DNA of 34,031 nucleotides from Mycobacterium neglectum (GCF_002591975.1 NZ_NVQE01000055.1:1-34031), one strand, 5' to 3'; numbered from the stretch's first letter, positions 1-7,857 are shown. Numbers and translations: made by a program. The notes: generated from the sequence alone by a model not told the origin.

Positions 1-122
1 CGGCGCGGTGTTCCACAAAGGCAAGCTACTCGAACGGCCCGTTGGCATCACACCCGCCGAGAGCGACGAATCAACCGAAACCGAGGTCGCCTGAAACAAC
101 CTCATCCACAGGTCTTGACAAT
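1..122 (+). mobile_element. Right-hand end of an insertion sequence (partial)
   Basis: The first ~120 bases look like the 3' end of an insertion sequence running off the left edge. A plus-strand reading frame ends at 92-94, and a terminal motif follows at 101-122. The reverse complement of that motif recurs at 33910-33931 with 18 of 22 matching bases, including a perfect 13-base core, CTCATCCACAGGT. Just outside it, the minus-strand gene starting at 255 loses its family-like sequence, which places the junction near 122-126. I could not assign an IS family. No target duplication can be read because the other end of this copy lies outside the window. Confidence 0.6.
2..94 (+). CDS. C-terminal tail of a probable transposase (partial)
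   Basis: The frame is open from the window edge to TGA at 92-94 and gives about 30 residues. The tail is basic then acidic, beginning GAVFHKGKLLERPVG and ending in a Glu/Thr-rich stretch. I do not recognise the family from this piece. It is called a transposase only because a putative IS terminal repeat begins seven bases after the stop. It could be a passenger gene of the same element. Confidence 0.35.
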   Translation, partial: GAVFHKGKLLERPVGITPAESDESTETEVA

Positions 123-255
123 ATCTCGTCTCCCGCGCGAAGTCGTTCCAGTACTGGTGCAGTTCTTCGCTCGGATCAGACCAGTCGATGTTGCCCTGTG
201 CGTCGGCGATGTAGCCGTCCACCGATACGTTGAAGCCATAGATGAGTTTGCCCAT
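123..255 (-). pseudogene. N-terminal fragment of a dihydrofolate-reductase-family (RibD C-terminal domain) protein, cut by the IS
   Basis: Read on the minus strand from ATG at 253-255, the first ~43 codons start MGKLIYGFNVSVDGYIAD and continue to a WSDPSEELH motif. This is the typical N-terminus of the DHFR/RibD_C-like family of small NADPH-dependent reductases. Family similarity stops at about 124, where the insertion-sequence end begins. The remaining ~140 residues expected for the family are not in the window. The gene lies 83 bp downstream of ogt on the same strand and was probably the last member of an alkA-ogt transcript. It is presumably non-functional here. This is short and was recognised by eye, but the start motif is characteristic. 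Confidence 0.6.
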
Positions 256-338
256 GCAGATCAGACTGCACCGGAGAGCAGAACTCACCGCGATGCAACA
301 CCAGATTATGTTTCGCAGCCTTGATCATCGCTGCGTCG

Positions 339-842
339 CTAGAACAATGTCGGCGCAGCACCGTTGTGCGATTTCTCCATGTCGAGCAGAGTCCGCTTTC
401 GGTCCAATCCCCCGCCGTATCCGGTGAGGCTGCCGTTGGCTCCGATCACCCGATGACACGGCACGATGATGCCGATCGGGTTATGGCCGTTGGCCAGCCC
501 GACCGCCCGGAACGCACCGGGCGACCCGATCTGCTTGGCGATCTCTCCGTAGGACCGTGTCTCGCCGTAGGGGATGGTCAGCAGTGCCGCCCACACGCGT
601 CGCTGGAACTCGGTGCCAACGAGGTCGAGACTCAAATCGAAATCGGTTCGCTCCCAAGCGAAATAGGCTCCGAGCTGCTCGACAGCGTCGGGGAACGCAT
701 TGTCGTCGGTTTCCCATCCCTCGTGGCTGGGCTCATAGGTCTGGTCGACCATCCGCAGGTGTCTCAACCGTCCGCCCTTGCCGGCCAGGGTGAGTAGGCC
801 GACGGGACTGTCGACGGTGCGGAATTGCAAGGTTTCCATCAT
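339..842 (-). CDS. ogt: Methylated-DNA--protein-cysteine S-methyltransferase (Ogt)
   Basis: Suicide repair protein that moves the alkyl group from O6-methylguanine (and O4-methylthymine) in DNA onto its own cysteine. The 167-residue product is close to the ~165 residues of mycobacterial Ogt. It carries the active-site PCHRVI motif with acceptor Cys129, the preceding RAVGLANG segment of the helix-turn-helix DNA-binding part, and the LTGYGGG loop. The start has two adjacent ATGs (840-842 and 837-839), and either could be used. The gene is directly downstream of alkA, whose reading frame runs 110 bases into it in another frame, so translation is probably coupled. Together they form an alkylation-damage repair pair, as in M. 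tuberculosis Rv1316c-Rv1317c. Confidence 0.95.
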   Translation of the reverse strand: MMETLQFRTVDSPVGLLTLAGKGGRLRHLRMVDQTYEPSHEGWETDDNAFPDAVEQLGAYFAWERTDFDLSLDLVGTEFQRRVWAALLTIPYGETRSYGEIAKQIGSPGAFRAVGLANGHNPIGIIVPCHRVIGANGSLTGYGGGLDRKRTLLDMEKSHNGAAPTLF

Positions 843-2322
843 TCTCCTTCGGCGGCCACACGTTGACCGCGTGATCCAGCGCTGTCCACAGGTGCTGGGT
901 CGCATAGGAGCGCCACGGACGCCAGCGCATGCTGTGTTCGATGAGTGCGCGCGAAGCGGCCGGCAGACCCAACTGCCGCGCAGCGATGCGCACTCCGAGA
1001 TCACTGGCGGGAAACGCATCCGGGTCACCGAGGCCCCGCATCGCGATCACCTCTGCGGTCCACGGTCCGATGCCAGGCAATCCCACCAGCTGTGCGCGGG
1101 CGCGCTCCCAGTCGCATCCGGCGTCCAGAACGACATCTCGTTCGGCCAGCGCATGGATCAGCGTGATCAGCGTCCGCTGGCGGGACCTCGGGAAGGCGAG
1201 GTGCGCCGGGTCTATCTCGGCAAGATCCTCGACCGCCGGGAACACGTACGTGAGGCCACCTTCGACATCGGCGACCGGCCGGCCGTAGGCAGTGGCGATG
1301 CGGGCCGCGTGCGTACGCGCGGCCTTGATGGATACCTGCTGACCAAGCACCACCCGCAACGCCAGTTCCTGCTCGTCGACTGTTCGCGGTATGCGCTGTC
1401 CAGGCGCCTTGGCGACCAGCACACTGAGGTCAGGGTCGGCACTCAGCGCGTCAACGACCGCCTCCGGGTCCGCGTCGAGGTCGAGCAGCCGGCGGCAGCG
1501 CGCGATCGCCGCTGCGAGGTCCCGGAAGTCATCCAACTTGACATCGCATTGCACGTGGTCGGGTTGTGGTGTGAGACTGACGATTCCATTCCCGTTGGCC
1601 AGCCTCAGCGTGCGCCGGTATCTGCCCTCACGCACCTCCTCGACGCCCGGCACCGCGCTGGCCGCCAAGTGGCCGAACAGTCCTTCGTATGCGAACGGTG
1701 TGCGCACCGGCAACCGCAAGGACAGCGCACCGGCCCCGCTCTCGCCGCGGCTGAACCGCGAACGCGCACGGTGGCGCAACGCAGTGGGAGTCAGATCGCA
1801 CACCGCCCGCACCGTGTCGTTGAATTGGCGGATGCTGGAGAAACCGGCCGCGAATGCGACGTCGCCGAACGGCAATTCGGTGGTTTCGACGAGCACGCGG
1901 GCGGTCTGCGTGCGCTGCGCTCTCGCCAGCGCAAGCGGATTCGCCCCCACCTCCGCCTGCAACAAGCGCTCGAGTTGGCGCGTGGTGTATCCGACGCGAG
2001 CGGCGAGGCCCGTGACGCCTTCACGGTCGACGGTGCCGTCGGTGATCAGTCGCATCGCCCTGGCGACTACGTCGCCGCGCACGTTCCACTCCGGCGAACC
2101 CGGTGAGGCGTCCGGTCGGCAGCGCTTGCAGGCCCGGAAGCCGGCCCTCTGCGCGGCGGCCGCCGTGGGGTAGAACCGCATGTTGCGGGCGAATGGCGGG
2201 CGTACCGGGCAGCTGGGCCTGCAGTAGATCTTCGTGGTCAGCACGGCAGTCACGAACCAGCCGTCGAACCGCGCGTCCTTGGACTGGACGACCCGGTAGC
2301 AGCGGTCGAAATCGTCGTGCAC
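733..2322 (-). CDS. alkA: Ada-type regulator fused to AlkA 3-methyladenine DNA glycosylase
   Basis: Fusion of an alkylation sensor and a DNA glycosylase, 529 residues. Residues 1-75 are the Ada methyl-phosphotriester domain with four zinc cysteines (Cys34, Cys38, Cys65, Cys68); Cys34 is the expected methyl acceptor. Residues ~85-185 are an AraC-type helix-turn-helix. Residues ~200-490 are the AlkA glycosylase, with the helix-hairpin-helix around LPGIGPW (415-421) and catalytic Asp441. Methylation of the N-terminal domain in such fusions is expected to turn the protein into an activator of its own operon. Family-like sequence ends near residue 493. The last ~36 residues are encoded inside ogt in a different frame and look unrelated, so the true stop may have been lost or shifted. 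It is divergent from the secreted-protein gene at 2489. Confidence 0.93.
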   Translation of the reverse strand: MHDDFDRCYRVVQSKDARFDGWFVTAVLTTKIYCRPSCPVRPPFARNMRFYPTAAAAQRAGFRACKRCRPDASPGSPEWNVRGDVVARAMRLITDGTVDREGVTGLAARVGYTTRQLERLLQAEVGANPLALARAQRTQTARVLVETTELPFGDVAFAAGFSSIRQFNDTVRAVCDLTPTALRHRARSRFSRGESGAGALSLRLPVRTPFAYEGLFGHLAASAVPGVEEVREGRYRRTLRLANGNGIVSLTPQPDHVQCDVKLDDFRDLAAAIARCRRLLDLDADPEAVVDALSADPDLSVLVAKAPGQRIPRTVDEQELALRVVLGQQVSIKAARTHAARIATAYGRPVADVEGGLTYVFPAVEDLAEIDPAHLAFPRSRQRTLITLIHALAERDVVLDAGCDWERARAQLVGLPGIGPWTAEVIAMRGLGDPDAFPASDLGVRIAARQLGLPAASRALIEHSMRWRPWRSYATQHLWTALDHAVNVWPPKENDGNLAIPHRRQSRRPTHPGRQGRTVETPADGRPDL

Positions 2323-2420
2323 AGCTCAAACAATTACACGTGCCCACCGACATGACTGGCGGAAATCCGACATCGTCGTCGCGGGCGGGCCGGCCACGGC
2401 GGCCTCCGATGTCAGCGGGC

Positions 2421-2450
2421 TAACGATCTCGACAATTGTCGGCATCGGTA
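2421..2450. promoter_or_regulatory. 30-bp imperfect palindrome, candidate operator
   Basis: The alkA / secreted-protein intergenic region (2323-2488) contains a perfect 12-bp palindrome, CGACAATTGTCG, at 2430-2441. It is flanked symmetrically by CGAT (2424-2427) and ATCG (2444-2447) and outermost TA pairs, so 12 of 15 dyad positions match. It lies ~40 bp before the ATG at 2489 and ~100 bp before alkA. The symmetry suggests a dimeric repressor such as a TetR/MarR type. It is not the mycobacterial SOS box or an iron box. I do not know the regulator. Confidence 0.45.
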
Positions 2451-2488
2451 CTCGCGTGCCAGCCCAGATCGTGCTCAGGTGGAGGGTG

Positions 2489-2995
2489 ATGTCGATACGC
2501 GCGCTGGTCCCCCTTCGCCTGACCGTCGCCGCTGCGGCGTGCTCAGTGCTGGCCCTTGCCGGGCCGGCGTCGGGCACGGCCGCCCCCACCGCCGACGATC
2601 AGGGCTACATCGACTCGACCGCGCGCTGCACCTCGCCGAGCGAGGCTGTCGTCTTCGGCAGCACGAAAACATCGCGGGTGGCGATCTGTGTGTCCGACGG
2701 TGAGTACGAGTACCGCGGCGTGCGGTTGAGCGACGGCGCCAAGCTGATCGTCCCCGCCAAGAAATCCACCGAGGGTTACACCGCCGAAAACGACGGCATC
2801 ACCTACTGGGTGACCGAAGACTCCTTGGTCGTCAGCGCGGGCAGGGAAATAATCCGCGATGAAACGATGACCGACTTCCATGCCCCGCAACAGTCCGGCG
2901 TCGGTGGCTCGCCGGCTGAGGCATCACCGTCGGCAACGCCGACGACGCCGTTGCCGCCGCCGCTGCCTGCTGAGGTCGGCGCCGGCGACAGCTGA
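2489..2995 (+). CDS. Secreted protein of unknown function with Pro-rich tail
   Basis: Unrecognised 168-residue protein. The N-terminus has Arg residues, a hydrophobic stretch (residues ~9-28) and a small-residue region ending SGTAA, which together look like a Sec signal peptide cleaved near residue 32. The mature part (~33-125) is a compact domain with only two cysteines (Cys47, Cys67), probably disulfide-bonded outside the membrane. The tail (~130-168) is rich in Ser, Pro, Thr and Ala and probably unstructured. ATG 2489 was chosen over an upstream in-frame start (2456) because the GGAGGGTG purine run sits just before it and the signal peptide then starts correctly. It converges with the fatty-acyl-AMP ligase gene, with 15 bp between the stops. 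A palindrome lies upstream. No function is proposed. Confidence 0.75.
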   Translation: MSIRALVPLRLTVAAAACSVLALAGPASGTAAPTADDQGYIDSTARCTSPSEAVVFGSTKTSRVAICVSDGEYEYRGVRLSDGAKLIVPAKKSTEGYTAENDGITYWVTEDSLVVSAGREIIRDETMTDFHAPQQSGVGGSPAEASPSATPTTPLPPPLPAEVGAGDS

Positions 2996-3010
2996 CGAAC
3001 GGCCCGACGA

Positions 3011-4819
3011 TTATCCGCGTAAGTCGCCGCTGAGATATTCGCCGCGGCATGCGCGACGGGCCACCTTGCCGCTAGTGGTGCGCGGGATGGCGCCCGCCGG
3101 CACGAATCGGATGTCCGCGACACCGAATCCGTGCACATCGGCGACGGCCGCGCGGATCGCTTCGCCCGCGGCGTCGGGATCGGCACGGCGAGTACCCGAC
3201 GCGCGCTCCGCGACGATGACGACGCCGGCATCGGTGGAGAACGCCGCCAGGTAACCGCGCCGCACGATGGGCGAGGCGGCTTGCGCGGTGGCCTCGACAT
3301 CCTGTGGGTAGTGGTGTCGGCCGTCGACATGAATGACGTCGGCGCGGCGTCCGGTCACATACAGTTCGCCGTCGAGGTACACGCCGAGATCGCCGGTGCG
3401 CAACCATGTTCCGTCAACCGTGTAACCGTCGGCGTGACTTCCCGACTGCAGTCGGGACCGCAGCGTGGCGTCGAACGTCTGCCGGGATGCCTCGGGCCGC
3501 CCCCAGTATCGCCGGGCCGTGTTGTTGCCGTGCAGCCAGATCTCGCCGACCCGGCCGTCGGCGAGTTCGGTGGCAGCGTCGGGGTCGACGATGACCGCCC
3601 ACTGACTGCGGGCGACCTGACCGCACGACACATGCGCGACCGCGTCGCCATCATCCGCCGCGACGCGCACCGCCTGACCTTCGGCAAGTCGGCCACGGTC
3701 GAAGTAGGCCACCGTCGCACGGGCGGACGGGGCGATGGTCGATACGAACAGGGTCGCCTCGGCGATCCCGTACGACGGTTTGATCGCCGTGGCCGGCAGT
3801 CCGTATGGCGCGAACGCCTCATTGAACGAGGTGATCGCTTCCATGCTGACTGGCTCGGAGCCGATGATCATCACCACATTGCGGAGGTCGAGATCCTCAT
3901 CGGGTGCGGGCGGGCCGCGCTGTGCGGTGTATTCGTAGGCGAAGTTCGGTGCCGCGGTGACCACACGCCCTTGCCGTGATCCGTCCGACAACGCACGGAT
4001 CCAGCGCTGCGGCCGCCGAATGAAGGCAGTGGGGGACATCAGCGTCGAGTGGCCCCCGTACACCGCCGGGAAGCCGATCATCGACAACCCCATGTCGTGG
4101 TAGAGCGGAAGCCAGCTGACCCCGTGGGTGTTTCTGTCGAGCAGGTCGATGGACAGGATCATCTGCAGCAGGTTGGTTCCGACCGCGCGGTGGGTGATTT
4201 CCACCCCGACCGGCGATCGCGTAGACCCCGAGGTGTACTGCAGATGCGAGACCTCGTCCACGTCGATATCCACCGGAAGGAATCCCTCGGAGGCCGAGTC
4301 GGGGATGTCGTCGACGGTGATGACCGGCATCGTGCGTGCGAAGGCGAGCTCTGCGAGGAAGGCTCGTACTGTTTTGGCCGCCGCAGCCGTCGTCAGGATG
4401 GCCGTGGGCCGCGCATCGCGCAGCGCCGTTTCCAGACGTTCGGTGTGCCCTTGGAGTTCGGGGGCGAACAAGGGCACCGCGATGGTCCCCGCCTTGACCG
4501 CAGCGAAAAACGCCGTGACGTAGTCGAGGCCCGGTGGCGCCAGGACCGCCACCCGGTCACCGCGCGACGTCACTTGTTGCAGTCGGGCGCCGACGGCTCG
4601 CATCCGGCAGCCGAGCTGGTTCCACGTGAGTTCAGCGGCCGTACCGTCGGCCGAGCGGGCGAAATCCAGGTAGCGGTAGGCAACCGTGTCGCCGACGTTC
4701 GCGATGTTGCGGTCGATGAGCGATATCAGCGTCACGCCGGGCGGCAGAACTATGTCGCCGTCGTTATCGAGACATTCCTCGATCTTCAGCAGGCCCTCGG
4801 GGGCAAGCGAACCTTGCAT
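3011..4819 (-). CDS. Fatty-acyl-AMP ligase (FadD32-like FAAL)
   Basis: Adenylate-forming enzyme that activates a fatty acid as acyl-AMP, in mycobacteria usually for loading onto a polyketide-synthase or other acyl carrier protein rather than CoA. It has the P-loop-like YTSGSTRSP motif, the SWLPLYHDMGL segment, the PSYGIAEATLFV motif, LRTGDLG, and a C-terminal TTSGKVARRAC motif with the catalytic lysine. The pattern follows FadD32-type FAALs closely, including the LHGNN and HHYPQD segments. ATG 4819 gives 602 residues and puts the AYRYLDF motif at the position expected for FadD32. GTG 4855 would add 12 residues. No polyketide synthase or carrier protein is adjacent, so the product lipid is unknown. 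It is divergent from the glutaminase gene. Confidence 0.88.
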   Translation of the reverse strand: MQGSLAPEGLLKIEECLDNDGDIVLPPGVTLISLIDRNIANVGDTVAYRYLDFARSADGTAAELTWNQLGCRMRAVGARLQQVTSRGDRVAVLAPPGLDYVTAFFAAVKAGTIAVPLFAPELQGHTERLETALRDARPTAILTTAAAAKTVRAFLAELAFARTMPVITVDDIPDSASEGFLPVDIDVDEVSHLQYTSGSTRSPVGVEITHRAVGTNLLQMILSIDLLDRNTHGVSWLPLYHDMGLSMIGFPAVYGGHSTLMSPTAFIRRPQRWIRALSDGSRQGRVVTAAPNFAYEYTAQRGPPAPDEDLDLRNVVMIIGSEPVSMEAITSFNEAFAPYGLPATAIKPSYGIAEATLFVSTIAPSARATVAYFDRGRLAEGQAVRVAADDGDAVAHVSCGQVARSQWAVIVDPDAATELADGRVGEIWLHGNNTARRYWGRPEASRQTFDATLRSRLQSGSHADGYTVDGTWLRTGDLGVYLDGELYVTGRRADVIHVDGRHHYPQDVEATAQAASPIVRRGYLAAFSTDAGVVIVAERASGTRRADPDAAGEAIRAAVADVHGFGVADIRFVPAGAIPRTTSGKVARRACRGEYLSGDLRG

Positions 4820-4922
4820 GCACCCCAGTTTAGTTACTGTGACGTTGAGTATCACTTACCGGGCGCCAGATGTGATGCAGCACGCAAGGAGTACGTCCAG
4901 ACGGTGTGACGGCGTGGCTGAT

Positions 4923-4928
4923 TACACT
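4923..4928 (+). promoter_or_regulatory. Candidate -10 element of a leaderless promoter for glutaminase
   Basis: TACACT fits the mycobacterial TANNNT -10 pattern and ends seven bases before the GTG at 4936. That spacing would start the transcript at the GTG itself. No Shine-Dalgarno sequence precedes either candidate start, which fits a leaderless message. No convincing -35 was seen. Confidence 0.45.
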
Positions 4929-4935
4929 CCACACC

Positions 4936-6219
4936 GTGGCCGAACTGGTGCAGCAATACCTGGACCGGATCCGGGCTGAGCACGCTGACGTCACCGAAGG
5001 TGAACTCGCCTGCTACATCCCCGAACTGGCCTGTGTTGATCCTTCCAGACTTGGTCTCTCGCTGTCGTTGTCCGACGGGTATGTCTACGAATCCGGCGAT
5101 GCCGCAATCGAATTCACGATTCAGTCGATCTCGAAGCCGTTCACCTACGCATTGGCGCTTGACCAGTCCGGCCAGCAGGCCGTCGATGCCAAGATCGGTG
5201 TCGAGCCATCGGGGGAGGCGTTCAACGAAATAAGCGTCGACGACACCACCAAGACACCGAAGAACCCGATGATCAACGCGGGAGCGATCGCGGCCGTGGC
5301 GCTTGTGCCGGGTGCGACTCCCGACGAGCGATTCAACCGGATTCAGGATTTCTACTCGGCGTGCGCCGGGCGGCGCCTCGAGATGGACCATGCGGTGTAC
5401 ACCTCCGAGCGGGACACCGGTGCCCGTAATCGCGCCATCGCCTACATGCTGCAGAGCTTCGGGGTGCTTGGCGGCGACCCCGACGAAGTACTCGACGTGT
5501 ATTTCCGCCAGTGCTCGCTGAAGGTGACTAGCACCGATCTGGCCCGGATGGCGACGACGCTTGCGCGTGGTGGCATAAATCCGTGTACTGGGCGACGGGT
5601 GATGGATGCTGCGGTCGTGCAGCGCACGCTGAGTGTGATGGTGACCTGTGGAATGTACGACGCCGCGGGGGATTGGGTGAGCGCCGTTGGCTTGCCCGCC
5701 AAGAGCGGCGTGGGGGGCGGCATTGTCGCCGTCTTGCCCGGGCAACTGGGGATCGGGGTCTACTCACCGCTTTTGGATGCCAGGGGCAACAGCGTGCGCG
5801 GAGTGCGGGTGTGTCGCAGCCTTTCCGCGCGGCTGGGGCTACATTTCCTCACTGTCACAAGGGAATCCTCATCAACTATCCGTGCGCGCTATGACCTGTG
5901 TGAGGGCGTGCGGGTGTACGAACTGCACGGCGACTTGTTATTTGCCGGTGCTGAACAGGTACTTCGCACCATCGAAATCGAGCGGGACGACTATGACGTC
6001 GCTGTTTTGGAGGTGTCGCGGATTGACGACATCAACGACGCCGCGCGCAGCATGCTCGCCGGCATGCGGACCGCCCTGACCGCCGTGGATAAAGAAGGCT
6101 TCCTGGTCGACCCGGACAACAAGGTGGTGCCCACAGGCATCCGGCAAGGCCGTGACGTGATTGTGTTCGACACGCTTGACGATGCGAGGGCGGCCGCCAA
6201 GGAATTCCGTGCCGGCTAG
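4936..6219 (+). CDS. glsA: Glutaminase A fused to a STAS domain
   Basis: Hydrolyses L-glutamine to glutamate and ammonia. Residues ~1-300 are a serine-dependent beta-lactamase-like glutaminase with the SISKPF active-site motif (Ser64, Lys67 of the S-x-x-K pair), PKNPMINAGAI and AKSGVGGGI. Residues ~318-427 form a C-terminal STAS domain of the anti-sigma-antagonist type; the usual phosphorylatable Ser region reads IDDIND, so it probably is not phosphorylated in the classical way. GTG 4936 (427 residues) is preferred because it gives the family-like AELVQQYLDRI start and has a -10 seven bases upstream; GTG 4906 would add ten residues. The stop TAG interlocks with the stop of the convergent cyclase (shared CTAG at 6216-6219). 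Confidence 0.92.
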   Translation: MAELVQQYLDRIRAEHADVTEGELACYIPELACVDPSRLGLSLSLSDGYVYESGDAAIEFTIQSISKPFTYALALDQSGQQAVDAKIGVEPSGEAFNEISVDDTTKTPKNPMINAGAIAAVALVPGATPDERFNRIQDFYSACAGRRLEMDHAVYTSERDTGARNRAIAYMLQSFGVLGGDPDEVLDVYFRQCSLKVTSTDLARMATTLARGGINPCTGRRVMDAAVVQRTLSVMVTCGMYDAAGDWVSAVGLPAKSGVGGGIVAVLPGQLGIGVYSPLLDARGNSVRGVRVCRSLSARLGLHFLTVTRESSSTIRARYDLCEGVRVYELHGDLLFAGAEQVLRTIEIERDDYDVAVLEVSRIDDINDAARSMLAGMRTALTAVDKEGFLVDPDNKVVPTGIRQGRDVIVFDTLDDARAAAKEFRAG

Positions 6220-7820
6220 ACCGGATGCGCGAGCCGAATCGGTTCGTCGTGGCCCCGTAGCGTCACCGAGTCGCCGAGAGTCCAGTGCGCACGCTCAGTC
6301 TCATCGGCGTTCGACACCGCGTCCGAGGATGCCAGCAGGTGTCCCGGCGAATCTTTCGCCAACTCGCACAGGCGGGCCGCCTCGTTGACGGGCTCGCCGA
6401 TCACGGTGTACTCGAAGCGCTCGTTGGCGCCTATGTTGCCGGCCACCGCTTCGCCGGCCGCGACGCCGATACCGGCGTCGCATTCGGGTGCCTCGTCGCG
6501 GATTCGCCGGGCAATCGCGCGGGCGGCGGCCAGTGCCTCGCCTTCGGGATTGTCGAGGTGATTGGGCGCACCGAAGACGGCCAGGGCCGCGTCGCCTTCG
6601 AATTTGTTGACAAATCCGTGGTGGCGATCGACTTCGTCGACGATGACCGCGAAGAACCGGTTCAACAGGTCGACGACCTCGGTCGCAGGCCGACCGGTCA
6701 CCAACTGTGTGGACCCGATGATGTCGACGAAGATCACCGCGACGTGGCGCTCCTCGCCGCCCAGCTTCGGCCGCTGTTGCTCTGCCGCGGCAGCCACCTC
6801 GCGGCCGACGTGACGACCGAACAGATCCCGAACACGTTCTCGCTCACGTAATCCCGCGACCATCGAGTTGAAGCCCCGCTGCAGCTGCCCGAGTTCGGTG
6901 CCGTCGAACACCACCAGGTTCGTGTCGAGGTCCCCCTGCTCGACGCGGGTGAGGGCGGCGCGCACCACCCGCACCGGCGTGACGGTGAGCCAGGACAGGA
7001 TCAGCATCAGGATGAACCCGAAGACCAGCGCGAACAGCGCGAGAATCATGACGGCGATGATGAATTGCGTTGGCGTTACATTCTGTTGAATCAGAGTGAT
7101 TGCGGCGGCGAGGAAGATCCCGAGCACCGGCACGCCTGAGCCCAGGGCCCAGACCAGCATCGTGCGGCCCATGATGCCCTCGGCGACGCGGCGCGGCGGC
7201 CTGCCCGCCTCCAGCGCCTGCGCAGCGACCGGGCGCAGTGCGAACTCAGTGAAGAGATAGCAGCTGGCCGATACGACGATGCCGGGAAAACTGATGCCCA
7301 ACAACCATTTCGGGATGAAGTCGGCGTCGACCATGCCATACAACGTCGTGAGGACGACGGTGCCGGTTCCCCAGAGAGCCAGCAACACGCGGGTGAGCCG
7401 CCACGGGGCGAAGAACGTGTTGCGCTGGTCCTCGCGCGTTGGCGGTCGTTCCTCTATGGCCCAACGGACATTGTTCATCACGCGGGTGGTCGCCCAGAAA
7501 ACCCCGACGATCAGCGCGGTCGCGACGTAGATCGGCACCGCGATGAAGGTGATCGGACGGACCCCGGGTTCGAAGACGCTGGGCGTCGGGAAGGCGACGG
7601 TGACAACCAGGGCGGCCACCCCGATACCGATGAGGTTCGCGACGACGACGAATGCGGTGAGAATGATCTGGATGCGAACGCGCCGCTTGCGTTGGCTCTC
7701 GGATACCCGGCCGAGGACCCACGAGCCGTACTCGGGCGTGGCGGGCACGCGGCTGCTCTGGCTCGTCACCCGCTCCAGCACGCGACCGAGTCGCTGTGCC
7801 ACGGACTTGTTGGCCGTCAT
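6216..7820 (-). CDS. Membrane class III adenylate/guanylate cyclase with HAMP domain
   Basis: Makes a cyclic nucleotide, most likely cAMP, in a membrane protein of the M. tuberculosis Rv1318c-Rv1320c family. Of 534 residues, ~48-280 contain about six membrane segments. A HAMP linker follows (~275-335, with RAALTRVEQGDL), then the catalytic domain (~358-490). Visible catalytic residues are metal-binding Asp366 (FVDIIGS) and Asp410 (NKFEGD), substrate-contact Lys406, and transition-state Asn479 and Arg483 (GEPVNEAAR), so the site looks active. The usual Asp paired with Lys for adenine recognition seems replaced by Thr472, so substrate choice is inferred. M. tuberculosis has three tandem paralogues here; this window has one. 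A phosphodiesterase of the Rv1339 type lies at 31373. Confidence 0.92.
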   Translation of the reverse strand: MTANKSVAQRLGRVLERVTSQSSRVPATPEYGSWVLGRVSESQRKRRVRIQIILTAFVVVANLIGIGVAALVVTVAFPTPSVFEPGVRPITFIAVPIYVATALIVGVFWATTRVMNNVRWAIEERPPTREDQRNTFFAPWRLTRVLLALWGTGTVVLTTLYGMVDADFIPKWLLGISFPGIVVSASCYLFTEFALRPVAAQALEAGRPPRRVAEGIMGRTMLVWALGSGVPVLGIFLAAAITLIQQNVTPTQFIIAVMILALFALVFGFILMLILSWLTVTPVRVVRAALTRVEQGDLDTNLVVFDGTELGQLQRGFNSMVAGLRERERVRDLFGRHVGREVAAAAEQQRPKLGGEERHVAVIFVDIIGSTQLVTGRPATEVVDLLNRFFAVIVDEVDRHHGFVNKFEGDAALAVFGAPNHLDNPEGEALAAARAIARRIRDEAPECDAGIGVAAGEAVAGNIGANERFEYTVIGEPVNEAARLCELAKDSPGHLLASSDAVSNADETERAHWTLGDSVTLRGHDEPIRLAHPV

Positions 7821-7857
7821 CGTGGCTAAAGCCTAGGTTGCCGTCCGGCCCCTTAAG

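Noticed and set aside
778..2106. Long plus-strand open frame (442 codons) antisense to alkA
   Set aside because: It overlaps alkA completely, has no recognisable motifs and a composition typical of the reverse frame of a GC-rich gene.
3131..3979. Plus-strand open frame antisense to the acyl-AMP ligase
   Set aside because: Mirror of a well-supported gene; no motifs and no ribosome binding site.
4820..4935. Possible CRP-type site (TGTGA followed by TCAC) between the ligase and glutaminase genes
   Set aside because: The half-sites are nine bases apart rather than six and a second candidate matches only one half; not convincing.
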